Part shown: one piece after another, positions 8,283-18,999 of the stretch
How the letters are laid out: each line of letters starts with the position of its first letter
Position numbering within the stretch: the first letter of the stretch is position 1
DNA from: Bacteroidales bacterium
GTDB lineage: Bacteria > Bacteroidota > Bacteroidia > Bacteroidales > UBA932
Reading direction: 5' to 3'
Length of the DNA stretch: 39,001 nt
Assembly: GCA_024401715.1 (NCBI GenBank)
Contig: JAKSKO010000001.1
Location: forward strand, 70,891-109,891
Made by a program: the position numbers and the translations under genes
Notes under the pieces: model-generated
Told to the model about the DNA's origin: nothing
Database searches by the model: none
What the model saw: the letters and a program-made list of their open reading frames with translations, nothing else

Positions 8283-10622
8283 CTAAATTTTTACCGATAC
8301 TTTAACTCCCGCCTTGGTTTTTACGGTCTGAAGTTTGGAGCCGATGCGCACTTTCACCTTGGAAGTCTTGTCCGCGGTGATGCTGGCCGATGTAATCTTG
8401 CCGTTGTTCCAGGCGATGTCCACCGTGTATCCGCCGCGTGCCCTCAGGCCCTTAACCTCGCCGCAGTCCCAATCGGAAGGCAACGCAGGAAGAAGCTCAA
8501 TCTCGCCTGTATGCGACTGCAGAAGCATTTCCGCAATACCAGCACTACCGCCGAAGTTGCCGTCAATCTGGAATGGAGGGTGGTTGTCGAAGAGGTTAGG
8601 GAGCGTTGATTTGGCAAGCAGTTCATGTACATTCTCGCCAGCCTGCTCTCCGTCCTGGAGGCGTGCATAGAAATTGATCATCCATGCGCGGCTCCATCCT
8701 GTATAGAAGCCCTTGCGGGTTTCGGGGTCCTCGTTGAATTTGCGTCGGCGCTCTATTGTCCTTTTTGCTGCCGCAAACAGGTCCTTGTCGGCCGATGTTA
8801 TGGTGGTTCCCGGATAAAGGCCGAACAGGTGCGAAATGTGCCTGTGACCCGGCTCCGGCTCCTCATAATCCTTTATCCACTCCTGTATGGTGTTATAGCG
8901 CTTTCCTATGCGGATTGGCGGAAGTTTGGCGTACGCCGCCTTCACAGAATTGCTGAACTCCTTGTCTGTTCCCAGGATATCGGCCGCCTTTACAACGGCG
9001 TTGAAAAGCTCCATAGCAATCTCAATGTCCATTGTGGAACTGTATGTGAGCCTGAACTCGCGTCCGTCCTCCAGCAGATAGCCGTTCTCCGGAGAGTTGG
9101 AAGGTGCGGTGTGCAGATAGCCGTTTTCATCCTCAACCATGAAGGAAAGCATGAACTGGGCCGATTCCTTCATGCATGGATAGGCCACATTGCGCAGATA
9201 ATCCACATCGCCGGTGAAGAGATAATGCTCCCACTGTGCAAGGGTGAGCCATGATCCCGCGATAGGGAGTGTTCCCCAGTCCACGCCGTCGCTGATGGAT
9301 GTGCGGCCGAAAAGATCCGACACATGGTTGATGGTCCATCCCTTTGCGCCAAAGGTCTTGCTGGCAGTAACCCTGCCCGGAACCCTTATGGCATCTATCC
9401 AGTTGGAATAAGGGACAACGGTTTCCGAAAGGTTGCACACCTCTGCAGGCCAATAGTTCATCTGTACGTTGATATTGGTGTGGTAGTCTGAATTCCAAGG
9501 GGCTATCATATCCTTGCACCATATTCCCTGGAGGTTCGCCGGAAGCCTGCCCGGAGCCCTGGAGCTGCACATCAGAAGGTAGCGTCCATACTGGAAGTAT
9601 GTTGCGATGAGAGGAAGGTCCAATGCGCCCTCCTGAACTGCCTTCAGACGAACGTCGGTAGGGATATTGCTTCTGTTGTCACGGCCCAGCCTTAGGGATA
9701 CGCGTGAGAACATAGGCATGAATTCATCCAGATGGCGGCTCTTCACCGATGCAAAATCGCCCGCCGCAGCAATCTGCTCCCTGCATTTTGCAGCCGCGTC
9801 AATGCTGTGGTTGAAATTAAGCTGGCTGAAATCATAGTCCGTATTCATGGCTATGTAGAAGACCACCTCATCTGCATTCTGAACAAAGAAGGAATTGTTC
9901 ACGGCAAGCATGCTGCCGCCTTTGCACATGCCCTTGATAAGGCCCGCGAATTTCATGTGAGGGCCCACCGGATTTTTTTTGGTGGTAGGCAGGTCCACAA
10001 TCTGGCCGCTGATTGCAAGCTGGTCTTCAGCCACCGGATATGCGTAGGCATCCTGCTCGCGGCTGTAAGAAAGCTTGAAAGTGAGCGCGCCCGGCTTGTC
10101 GGCCGATATCCTGAGGGCAATGATGTCGTCAGGTGCCGATGAGAGCAGTTCCCTGGTGTAGGTTACGCCGTTAACGGTGAATATTGTCTTGGCAATGCCG
10201 GTGGAAAGGTCCAGTTCCCTGCGGTACATGTCCGCAGTGACATCCTGCGCATCCGTGTGCTCTATCTTCAGATCTCCGAAAGACTGGTATGAACGCACAC
10301 CTATTACATCGCCCATCAGAGTGGCGCGTGCAAGGTCCCTTGCCTCCTGAATCTTGTCTTCAAGAAGAAGTTTCTGAATCTGCGGAATATAGCGCGCCGC
10401 ATCGGCATCGGCCTCTGTCTTGCATCCGGCCCAGAGGCTTTCCTCGTTCAGCTGGATATCCTCATACCATACTCCGCCATACTCCATTGCGCCCACACGG
10501 CCGTTACCAACGGGCAGCGCTTCGTTCCAATTGTTTGCCGGCTGGGCATACCAGAGTACGTCCTGGCCCCATGCACTTGCGGCGATAATGCTGCTTGCCA
10601 ATAATGTCAATGCTTTTTTCAT
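8283..10622 (-). CDS. GH95 alpha-L-fucosidase (first copy)
   Basis: 779 residues, normal GH95 length, with a signal peptide (ends SAWGQ). The N-terminal sandwich has [17 protein letters not shown] (34-50) and LNEESLWAG. The (alpha/alpha)6 domain has NINVQMNYW (383-391), SPENG (510-514) and FQIDGNFGG (684-692). By analogy with Bifidobacterium AfcA the acid is E512, the base N385 and its activator D687. H381, two residues before the first Asn, matches the position that is His in alpha-L-fucosidases and Thr in a known alpha-L-galactosidase, which favours fucosidase activity; I infer this from the motif, not from an alignment. Substrates are typically Fuc-alpha-1,2-Gal (H antigen). It sits 9 nt after the GDPD gene. 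Confidence 0.94.
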   Translation of the reverse strand: MKKALTLLASSIIAASAWGQDVLWYAQPANNWNEALPVGNGRVGAMEYGGVWYEDIQLNEESLWAGCKTEADADAARYIPQIQKLLLEDKIQEARDLARATLMGDVIGVRSYQSFGDLKIEHTDAQDVTADMYRRELDLSTGIAKTIFTVNGVTYTRELLSSAPDDIIALRISADKPGALTFKLSYSREQDAYAYPVAEDQLAISGQIVDLPTTKKNPVGPHMKFAGLIKGMCKGGSMLAVNNSFFVQNADEVVFYIAMNTDYDFSQLNFNHSIDAAAKCREQIAAAGDFASVKSRHLDEFMPMFSRVSLRLGRDNRSNIPTDVRLKAVQEGALDLPLIATYFQYGRYLLMCSSRAPGRLPANLQGIWCKDMIAPWNSDYHTNINVQMNYWPAEVCNLSETVVPYSNWIDAIRVPGRVTASKTFGAKGWTINHVSDLFGRTSISDGVDWGTLPIAGSWLTLAQWEHYLFTGDVDYLRNVAYPCMKESAQFMLSFMVEDENGYLHTAPSNSPENGYLLEDGREFRLTYSSTMDIEIAMELFNAVVKAADILGTDKEFSNSVKAAYAKLPPIRIGKRYNTIQEWIKDYEEPEPGHRHISHLFGLYPGTTITSADKDLFAAAKRTIERRRKFNEDPETRKGFYTGWSRAWMINFYARLQDGEQAGENVHELLAKSTLPNLFDNHPPFQIDGNFGGSAGIAEMLLQSHTGEIELLPALPSDWDCGEVKGLRARGGYTVDIAWNNGKITSASITADKTSKVKVRIGSKLQTVKTKAGVKVSVKI

Positions 10623-10631
10623 AATTCAGGT

Positions 10632-11552
10632 TTATCTGTTTTTCTGTTTGTAATCTTCTACTGCCTTCAGCAGGCGGTCCGGATAGTTGGAGATTATGGC
10701 TTCTACCTTCAGGTCCATCAGACGCTCCATCTCTTCGGGGTCGTCCACGGTCCATGTAACCACCTTCATGCCTCTTTCGTGGGCCTTCGCCATGAACAGG
10801 GAGTCCACGTTGTCGTGCTCCGGGCTCACCCACTGCGGAACAAAGTCCACCAGGGTCATGTTATAGTCGAAATCCTTCTCGTAACCCTCCCAGAGGAAAG
10901 AGAGGATATGGCCCGGATATTTCTCATTCACATAATTCAGGGCCCTTTCGTCAAAGCTCTGGATAATAAGCCTGTCTCCAAGGTTCAGGGATTCCAGCAT
11001 TTGCATGCAGAGATCCGTGAACTCGTGATATTCAGGCCATAGGACACCCTCGCCTTCGGCAGGGGAACTTTTTATCTCGATATTGTATTTGACAGGAGCC
11101 AGGCCATTGTCCTTTACATGCTTCTCCACCGCTGATATCACTTCCACCGCAAGGGGTTTCACCGCCGGCACACATTTCTTCTCCGGCCAACCCGGGTTGT
11201 ATTTCTGGCCAACGTCCCATTTCACGATTTCCGAATACGGAAGCTGGTACAAGTACACCTTGGGGTCCGAACCCTGCATTGGAGTGCCGTCCGGACGGGT
11301 GGCATATCTGTGATGGAAATAAAGGTCGTGAGAAAGCACCACCTGCTTGTCCTGGCTTATGCACATGTCCATCTCCAGGGTGTTCACGCCCAGGTCCACG
11401 GAATTAAGCATGGCCACCAGAGACTCCTCCGGATAAAGACCCATGCCGCCCCTGTGGGCCTGCACGTCCACAACGTATTCATCTTTTGGGGCGCAGGCTG
11501 TCACAAGCAAAAAGGCCAGTGAAGCCGATGCCAAAATTTTTAATGCTTTCAT
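10632..11552 (-). CDS. Glycerophosphodiester phosphodiesterase (GDPD) lipoprotein
   Basis: 306 residues with a lipobox ending at C20 (LLVTAC). The catalytic set is complete: HRG with H33 and R34, LEMD with metal ligands E60 and D62, SHD with H75, and YNIEIKSSP (~146-154). GDPDs hydrolyse glycerophosphodiesters such as glycerophosphoinositol, and some related enzymes cleave teichoic acid or lysosphingolipids. Here it could release head-group alcohol and glycerol-3-phosphate from deacylated phospholipid or glycolipid. The lipoprotein signal places it outside the cytoplasm. It lies 28 nt after GH2 and 9 nt before GH95, inside the operon. Confidence 0.93.
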   Translation of the reverse strand: MKALKILASASLAFLLVTACAPKDEYVVDVQAHRGGMGLYPEESLVAMLNSVDLGVNTLEMDMCISQDKQVVLSHDLYFHHRYATRPDGTPMQGSDPKVYLYQLPYSEIVKWDVGQKYNPGWPEKKCVPAVKPLAVEVISAVEKHVKDNGLAPVKYNIEIKSSPAEGEGVLWPEYHEFTDLCMQMLESLNLGDRLIIQSFDERALNYVNEKYPGHILSFLWEGYEKDFDYNMTLVDFVPQWVSPEHDNVDSLFMAKAHERGMKVVTWTVDDPEEMERLMDLKVEAIISNYPDRLLKAVEDYKQKNR

Positions 11553-11580
11553 TGTTTATGAGTTCTGTAAATATACAAAA

Positions 11581-14202
<2,622 letters not shown>

Positions 14203-15117
14203 TTACTTCCGGTTATTCTCAATAATGGCGTCAACAAGCTTTGCTCCGGCAACTTCCCATCCGTCAAAGCTGTCCACTCCGGCAAAGTCCATCATCATTA
14301 TTCCGGTCTTTCCCTTGCCGGCGCTTATCATATCCGCAACGCTGGAATTCACGTTCTGCGAATTCTCCCCATAGCCGGAAGCTACGTATGCGGAACAGTG
14401 GTTCACAAGCCATAGTCTGCTCTGCGCAAAGTAATCGTGGGTACTCACAATCTGCTCCAGCTTGTCTTCACGGCCTTCGGGCTCGTAATAATCCTGGACA
14501 ACCAGAGGGGTGGTTTTCCCGGCGGCGTCCACAAGCTCTGCCTCGTCCGGCCAGCCCTGGATATATGCCCCAACCGGGCCGCCCTCATAGCGGGATCTGG
14601 AAAGAAATAGAATATGGCCCCTGAGTTCTCCCAGGGTAAGGTCCCTTCTGAAAGGGATGGCAAGATTACCAATCGATGCAAGGCACTCCCCCATAAGGCT
14701 TTCGAAATTGTCCGAAAGGTCCGCCTCCGTTTCGTGCCTCATTATCACTACGGCAAATTCCGACGGGTTCTCCTTCAGGCGTCCGGCCAGGATGGATAGC
14801 ACGTCTTCAAAGCTTACATGGGTATCGGCCATCTGGTGGAAAACGCCCAGATGGTCCTCGCGTGCGGTGGGGCGTATGTCAAAGGCCCTCACCCCCGCAT
14901 CCCACAGGCCCTGAAGATCAAGGGCCTGTGTTATGAAGTAGGCGTATGGCTGGTCCACAGTTGCGGTGCAGGCATCGTGCGCACCGGGTATGGACATCAT
15001 GCATGCGGGTGTGTCATCGGGCAGTGTGCGCATCCAGCAGCTGCGCTCGATGTTATTTCTGCCGGCACAACCCGCAAGAAGCGCAAGCGCGCATAAGAAT
15101 GTCGGCAGGCGTTTCAT
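14203..15117 (-). CDS. Phosphatidylinositol-specific phospholipase C (PI-PLC X domain) lipoprotein
   Basis: 304 residues, close to bacterial PI-PLC size, with a lipobox at C17 (LLAGC). It shows the bacterial PI-PLC motifs SIPGAHDA (42-49; H47 matches B. cereus H32), RAFDIRP (77-83; R82 matches R69) and GVFHQ (91-95; H94 matches H82). A Trp/Tyr-rich C-terminal half is also typical. Family members cleave PI and GPI anchors without Ca2+, through an inositol 1,2-cyclic phosphate. A lipoprotein version inside a PUL with alpha-mannosidases is unusual and is the main clue to an inositol-phosphate glycolipid substrate. The gene is separated from the preceding operon gene by a 257-nt structured insert, and only 6 nt from GH2 downstream. 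Confidence 0.9.
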   Translation of the reverse strand: MKRLPTFLCALALLAGCAGRNNIERSCWMRTLPDDTPACMMSIPGAHDACTATVDQPYAYFITQALDLQGLWDAGVRAFDIRPTAREDHLGVFHQMADTHVSFEDVLSILAGRLKENPSEFAVVIMRHETEADLSDNFESLMGECLASIGNLAIPFRRDLTLGELRGHILFLSRSRYEGGPVGAYIQGWPDEAELVDAAGKTTPLVVQDYYEPEGREDKLEQIVSTHDYFAQSRLWLVNHCSAYVASGYGENSQNVNSSVADMISAGKGKTGIMMMDFAGVDSFDGWEVAGAKLVDAIIENNRK

Positions 15118-15377
15118 AGTTTACTCAAGTTTCGCAAGTATTAACTAATTGTTATTCAAAGCTTTGTGCATATCTTGCGAAACTTTTCCCCTACGCACAA
15201 ATACTTTCTACGTTACCCTTTCCCTAAATCCCTCCCGACGGGCTAAAGCCCTACTGTTCGGGCCGAAAGTCCACTGGACTTTCTGTAAACACCCTCACGA
15301 CCCGGAAAAGGGACTTACTATCGACCTAAAGGTCTCTAAATATGGTTGTTTCGCAAATGCGAAACTTAAATAGTTTA
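15116..15377. mobile_element. MITE-like element: 8-bp direct repeats, 10-bp terminal inverted repeats, internal hairpins
   Basis: This 257-nt gap is the longest in the operon and contains no credible gene. ATAGTTTA occurs at 15116-15123 and again at 15370-15377, exactly at the two gene boundaries. Just inside lie AAGTTTCGCA (15127-15136) and its perfect inverse TGCGAAACTT (15358-15367). Internal dyads are AAGTTTCGCAAG/CTTGCGAAACTT (15127-15138/15174-15185), GGGCTAAAGCCC (15240-15251) enclosed by CCCGA/TCGGG, GAAAGTCC-act-GGACTTTC (15265-15283), GACCTAAAGGTC (15323-15334) and GTTTCGCA-aa-TGCGAAAC (15348-15365). Removing the insert and one direct repeat leaves the upstream stop 3 nt from the PI-PLC ATG, like other gaps in this operon. 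No transposase is encoded. A structured 5' leader or sRNA is the alternative. Confidence 0.6.
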
Positions 15378-17324
15378 TTTACAAAGTTCCTTTATCCTGT
15401 TTGCCACGTCCTTCTGAAGATATCGGCCGATGAAAGAGCTTGCGCCCGGGCCATAGGAAAGAACGATAGGATATACAGGAGTGTGGTCGTTAGACAGGTA
15501 GTAGCCGGTGACGCGGCCGGTGGCGTTGTCGCCATCCACAAGCACAAGGGCGCCGCATTCATGGTCTGCTGTCACAATCACAAGGGTCTCGCCGTTGGAA
15601 TCCGCGAATTTCAGGGCCTCGGCAATAGCCATGTCGAAGCTGAGGGTTTCCACAATGGAACCAGGCAGGCAGCGTGAGTGGCCGGCATAGTCTATCTTTG
15701 CGCCCTCCACCATCATGAAGAAGCCGTTCTCGCTGGCGGCGGAAAGCTTCGCAATGCTGCGGCGTGTTGCATCGGCAAGAAGGCCTATGTTGTCCACGGT
15801 GGCAGCCTTACCCATCTCCTCATCAATGCAGATGCACTTTTTGGCGCTGTCGTCTATATCTGAAACATTGCGCAGAAAGTCATAGCCGATGGACTTGAGT
15901 TCAGACGGCATGTCCAGGCCGTCGCGGCGGTTTACGGTCATATCCTTGATGCCGCTGCCGGCCAGAATGGTGAGTTTGCCGTCCAGAAGGCCGCGGGTGA
16001 TGATATCGGCGCTGTCCCTTTCCACGCAATGGCCGTAGAAAGCAGCCGGAGTGGCATCACACATGTCGCCCAGAGTGACAACTGCGCAGGCTTTGCCCTT
16101 TTCATAGAAATAATCTGTCAGGGATGGCAGATCCTTGCCGTCGGCCGATGTGGCAATGTGCCTGTTTGGCTGAATGACGCCTGTGGCAAGGCCGCTTCCC
16201 GATGCTGCCGAATCTGTTGTGAAGGCATCCTCGGAAGAGTTGTTCACCATGCCCATATAGCGCATGTTCATCATGGAAAGGCCGAAGTTAGCCCTGTCCG
16301 CAGCAATCATCTGCATGATGCCCATGCCGTCGCCAATCATAAGGATGACGTTCTTGATAGGCTTGTCTGTGGCACCGTCATTCAGATATGAAGGAGTGTA
16401 GGTCTCCACCAGGTTCTTCAGCTGAAGCTTGTCGTTCTGGAAGCCTGCAAAGTCTTTGGTAACCTTGTCCAGCCTGTCTGTGCGTGTGACGCCGGCCTTC
16501 ACAGGACCGTTCTCTCCCAGGATGGAATAATTCTGGTTGTGCCAGTCCTTGAGGAACTCGGCGCATTTTGCAGGATTGTCCGTGTTGATGTAGTCCACGC
16601 CGAAGTTTATCCATGTATACCAGCTTGTTACGGAATCCGGGCCGCTCCAGAAACGTATAGGCTTTCCAAGGGCATGTGCCTTGGCAATAAGCTCCCTCAC
16701 TTTCACTTCCTCTTCATAGACAAGGGTTCCCTTGCCGTTCCAGTGGGTGTAGTTCCTAAGGCATTCGCTTATGAGGGCAACCCTCTGCAGCTGCTCCGGG
16801 GTGTATTCCTTGTCCAGAGTGCCGTCAAAGCTGATGTACGAAGACGGATATTTGCAGAAATCCTCCGGTGCCGGACCATTACCGGTAATCACCACCTTGC
16901 AGGCAAGAGGGTTCACGCTGCTGTCAAAGACGTCAGGATACTTCTTCAGCTTCTTCACCAGAGCCTTCAGGAATGCATCGCTGTCATCAGATTTGATGTC
17001 AATCATCAGCTGGAGGTCGTGGGTGTCGTCACCAGCCCACGCGCGGCCGCCGTTATATCTGTACATCCTTACGATAGGCTCCAGATAGAATACGTCAAAA
17101 TCCTGATTGTATACGAAATCCTTCTTGTCGTGGCCTACAAGGAACTTGGATCCGCCCATATAGAACACGTCGCACTCTATGCTGTGCGCCTTCTGGGAAT
17201 ATGCCAGCCAGAAAGGGGCTGTCTGGGCATAATCGTTATGTGAATGGATCAGTGCAGGGTACTGGGCCTGTGCCCCGAAGCAGAAACACAGGGCCGCAAC
17301 TGCAGCAATTATACTTCTTTTCAT
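15375..17324 (-). CDS. Fusion: GDPD/PLC-like phosphodiesterase domain + alkaline phosphatase
   Basis: 649 residues with a signal peptide (ends GAQAQ). Residues ~22-265 are a PLC-like TIM-barrel phosphodiesterase with HSHNDY (27-32), IECDVFY (49-55), GHDKKD (64-69) and MIDIKSD (107-113). Residues ~322-649 are a PhoA-type alkaline phosphatase: LMIGDGMG (328-335), TDSAASGSGLATG with nucleophile S372, EGAKIDYAGH (540-549) and TADHE (585-589). One chain could cleave a phosphodiester and then remove phosphate from the monoester. Such two-domain proteins are often annotated only as alkaline phosphatase. Both halves look intact. It lies 12 nt after the modular phosphodiesterase gene and before the MITE-like insert. 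Confidence 0.88.
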   Translation of the reverse strand: MKRSIIAAVAALCFCFGAQAQYPALIHSHNDYAQTAPFWLAYSQKAHSIECDVFYMGGSKFLVGHDKKDFVYNQDFDVFYLEPIVRMYRYNGGRAWAGDDTHDLQLMIDIKSDDSDAFLKALVKKLKKYPDVFDSSVNPLACKVVITGNGPAPEDFCKYPSSYISFDGTLDKEYTPEQLQRVALISECLRNYTHWNGKGTLVYEEEVKVRELIAKAHALGKPIRFWSGPDSVTSWYTWINFGVDYINTDNPAKCAEFLKDWHNQNYSILGENGPVKAGVTRTDRLDKVTKDFAGFQNDKLQLKNLVETYTPSYLNDGATDKPIKNVILMIGDGMGIMQMIAADRANFGLSMMNMRYMGMVNNSSEDAFTTDSAASGSGLATGVIQPNRHIATSADGKDLPSLTDYFYEKGKACAVVTLGDMCDATPAAFYGHCVERDSADIITRGLLDGKLTILAGSGIKDMTVNRRDGLDMPSELKSIGYDFLRNVSDIDDSAKKCICIDEEMGKAATVDNIGLLADATRRSIAKLSAASENGFFMMVEGAKIDYAGHSRCLPGSIVETLSFDMAIAEALKFADSNGETLVIVTADHECGALVLVDGDNATGRVTGYYLSNDHTPVYPIVLSYGPGASSFIGRYLQKDVANRIKELCK

Positions 17325-17336
17325 ACAAAAACTATA

Positions 17337-18959
17337 TTATTTCAAAAGATCATTTGGCAGTACGGGACGCAGGGGCAAACCCTTCGGGGCAAACTCCAGA
17401 GAGAGACCCTGACCACCATGGTCTTCAAAGTATTCAACTTTCACAAAGTGTTTTCCCTTGGTAAGTTTAAGTTCAGTCATCATCGATTTCAGTGAGTGCG
17501 ATCCGTCGTTGTCCATCACGCACTTGCCGTCAATCGAACATCTTGAACCGTCGTCAGATGTAAGCTTGAAGTTGTACACGCCGTCCTCGGGGATATTGAG
17601 GTTTGAAGTGAAGATCGCTGCAAAGTGGTCTTCCGAAGAATCTACAGGAAGTTCGTCCACAGCAAAGGTGGTGACGCTTCCAATGGCATCGGCACGGCCG
17701 AATTTGGTGAAGTCAGGCAGGGTTTTGCCGTTGTAGTTTTTGTACAGCTTGTACTGTACGCATGCCTCTCCCTCTATTGCCCTTGGATACAGGAAGCTGG
17801 AAACAACCTCGCTGTAATTGCCTTTTCTGTATGTAACGGCCTGGACAACGCATGGCTCTGTAAGTTTGAACGGAGCCTCGTATTTTGTTGACTCCTTGCT
17901 TGGAGTGCTGCCGTCCAGGGTGTAGTAAACCTCGGCGCCCTCATAATCGGCCGATATGTTCACCATGCCGTCAGCAGCAAGACCTGTGAACGGAGTGATA
18001 AGCGGCACCGGAACATAGCATGCATCGGTCTTTGGCTCGAAGGCCTGTTTCATGAACCTGCCCCTGCACTCATCAGGAAGGGTTACGCCCAGAAGGCCTG
18101 CGACTGTTGCGGCGTGGTCATAGATCATGTTGGCGTGCTCCATGAATTTGCCTTTGGTAACACCCTTGCCGTACATGATTACAGGAATCCTAAGCTCCGC
18201 CATTGAGTCTCCGCCGTGTCCGGTGTTGATGCCACCGTGGTCGGCAGTGATTATGATAACGGCGTCGTCAAGCATCTTGCGCTCTTCCAGCTGTGAGAGG
18301 AATTCGCCCACGCGCCTGTCCATGTGGTTTACGGTGTCAAAGAACTCCTTGCTCTCGTGGCCGTATGTGTGGCCCATGTGGTCCGGAAGGTCTATGGACA
18401 CGAAGAGAAGCTCCGGCTGGTTCTGAAGATATGAGGCGAAAGCGGCGTCAAGAAGCTCGTCCGCAGTGTATGTCCTGTGTGAATCAGATTCCATCACTTT
18501 GTCGAATACGCTCATGTCATACATCCTGGACTCGTCATCCCACTCTATATATGCCTCCATGCGTGCGCCCGGTTTCTGCTGGCGTATGCAGTCGAACACG
18601 GTTGGGAAGATTCCCACCTTGTTTGCAGTGGCTGGGCTGATGGAGAAATTGTCCCTCCTCCATTCGTTGGAAGTGATGCCTGTCATCTCCAGCGGTGCGC
18701 CGGACACCATGCTCATCCAGTTCTGGCTGCTGGAAGTCTCGCGGCAGCAACGGGTATCAATGGATACCGCACCGTTCTCAATCATATAGTTGAACGTTGG
18801 GGTCTCCGCCCTCTGAATGCCTATTGCACTCATGGCGTCAAAACCAAGGAAAATTACGTGTTTGGCCCTTGGGGTCTCATTTCTGCAGCATCCGCAAAGG
18901 AGCACCAAGGCAGCAGCGGCTGTAATGCCTATCCCTTTCAGGTAATTAAAACGTCTCAT
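17337..18959 (-). CDS. Type I phosphodiesterase/nucleotide pyrophosphatase-like enzyme with CHB_HEX and PA14 modules, lipoprotein
   Basis: 540 residues with a lipobox at C24 (LLCGC). The alkaline-phosphatase-superfamily core spans ~30-300: FLGFDA with metal ligand D41, a Ser-rich nucleophile loop SSSQNW (~76-81), DLPDHMGH (190-197), TADHGG (238-243) and YDH (~280-282). The likely nucleophile is Ser, not the usual Thr of NPPs. Residues ~330-390 match the chitobiase/hexosaminidase C-terminal module (VYYTLDGSTPS). Residues ~445-525 match PA14 (SDDGSRCSIDGK, DNDGSHS). The preceding GH92 carries the same module pair. A glycan phosphodiesterase, for example one removing phosphoethanolamine, would fit; that is inference. 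Gaps are 40 nt upstream and 12 nt downstream. Confidence 0.87.
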   Translation of the reverse strand: MRRFNYLKGIGITAAAALVLLCGCCRNETPRAKHVIFLGFDAMSAIGIQRAETPTFNYMIENGAVSIDTRCCRETSSSQNWMSMVSGAPLEMTGITSNEWRRDNFSISPATANKVGIFPTVFDCIRQQKPGARMEAYIEWDDESRMYDMSVFDKVMESDSHRTYTADELLDAAFASYLQNQPELLFVSIDLPDHMGHTYGHESKEFFDTVNHMDRRVGEFLSQLEERKMLDDAVIIITADHGGINTGHGGDSMAELRIPVIMYGKGVTKGKFMEHANMIYDHAATVAGLLGVTLPDECRGRFMKQAFEPKTDACYVPVPLITPFTGLAADGMVNISADYEGAEVYYTLDGSTPSKESTKYEAPFKLTEPCVVQAVTYRKGNYSEVVSSFLYPRAIEGEACVQYKLYKNYNGKTLPDFTKFGRADAIGSVTTFAVDELPVDSSEDHFAAIFTSNLNIPEDGVYNFKLTSDDGSRCSIDGKCVMDNDGSHSLKSMMTELKLTKGKHFVKVEYFEDHGGQGLSLEFAPKGLPLRPVLPNDLLK

Positions 18960-18999
18960 AACTTATTGTTTTTATTGTTTTCTCAGATTATGCAAGATA

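Noticed and set aside
15149..15373. 74-codon plus-strand frame in the 257-nt gap
   Set aside because: It consists of the hairpin-rich element itself and crosses all its inverted repeats; no protein-like features or start context.
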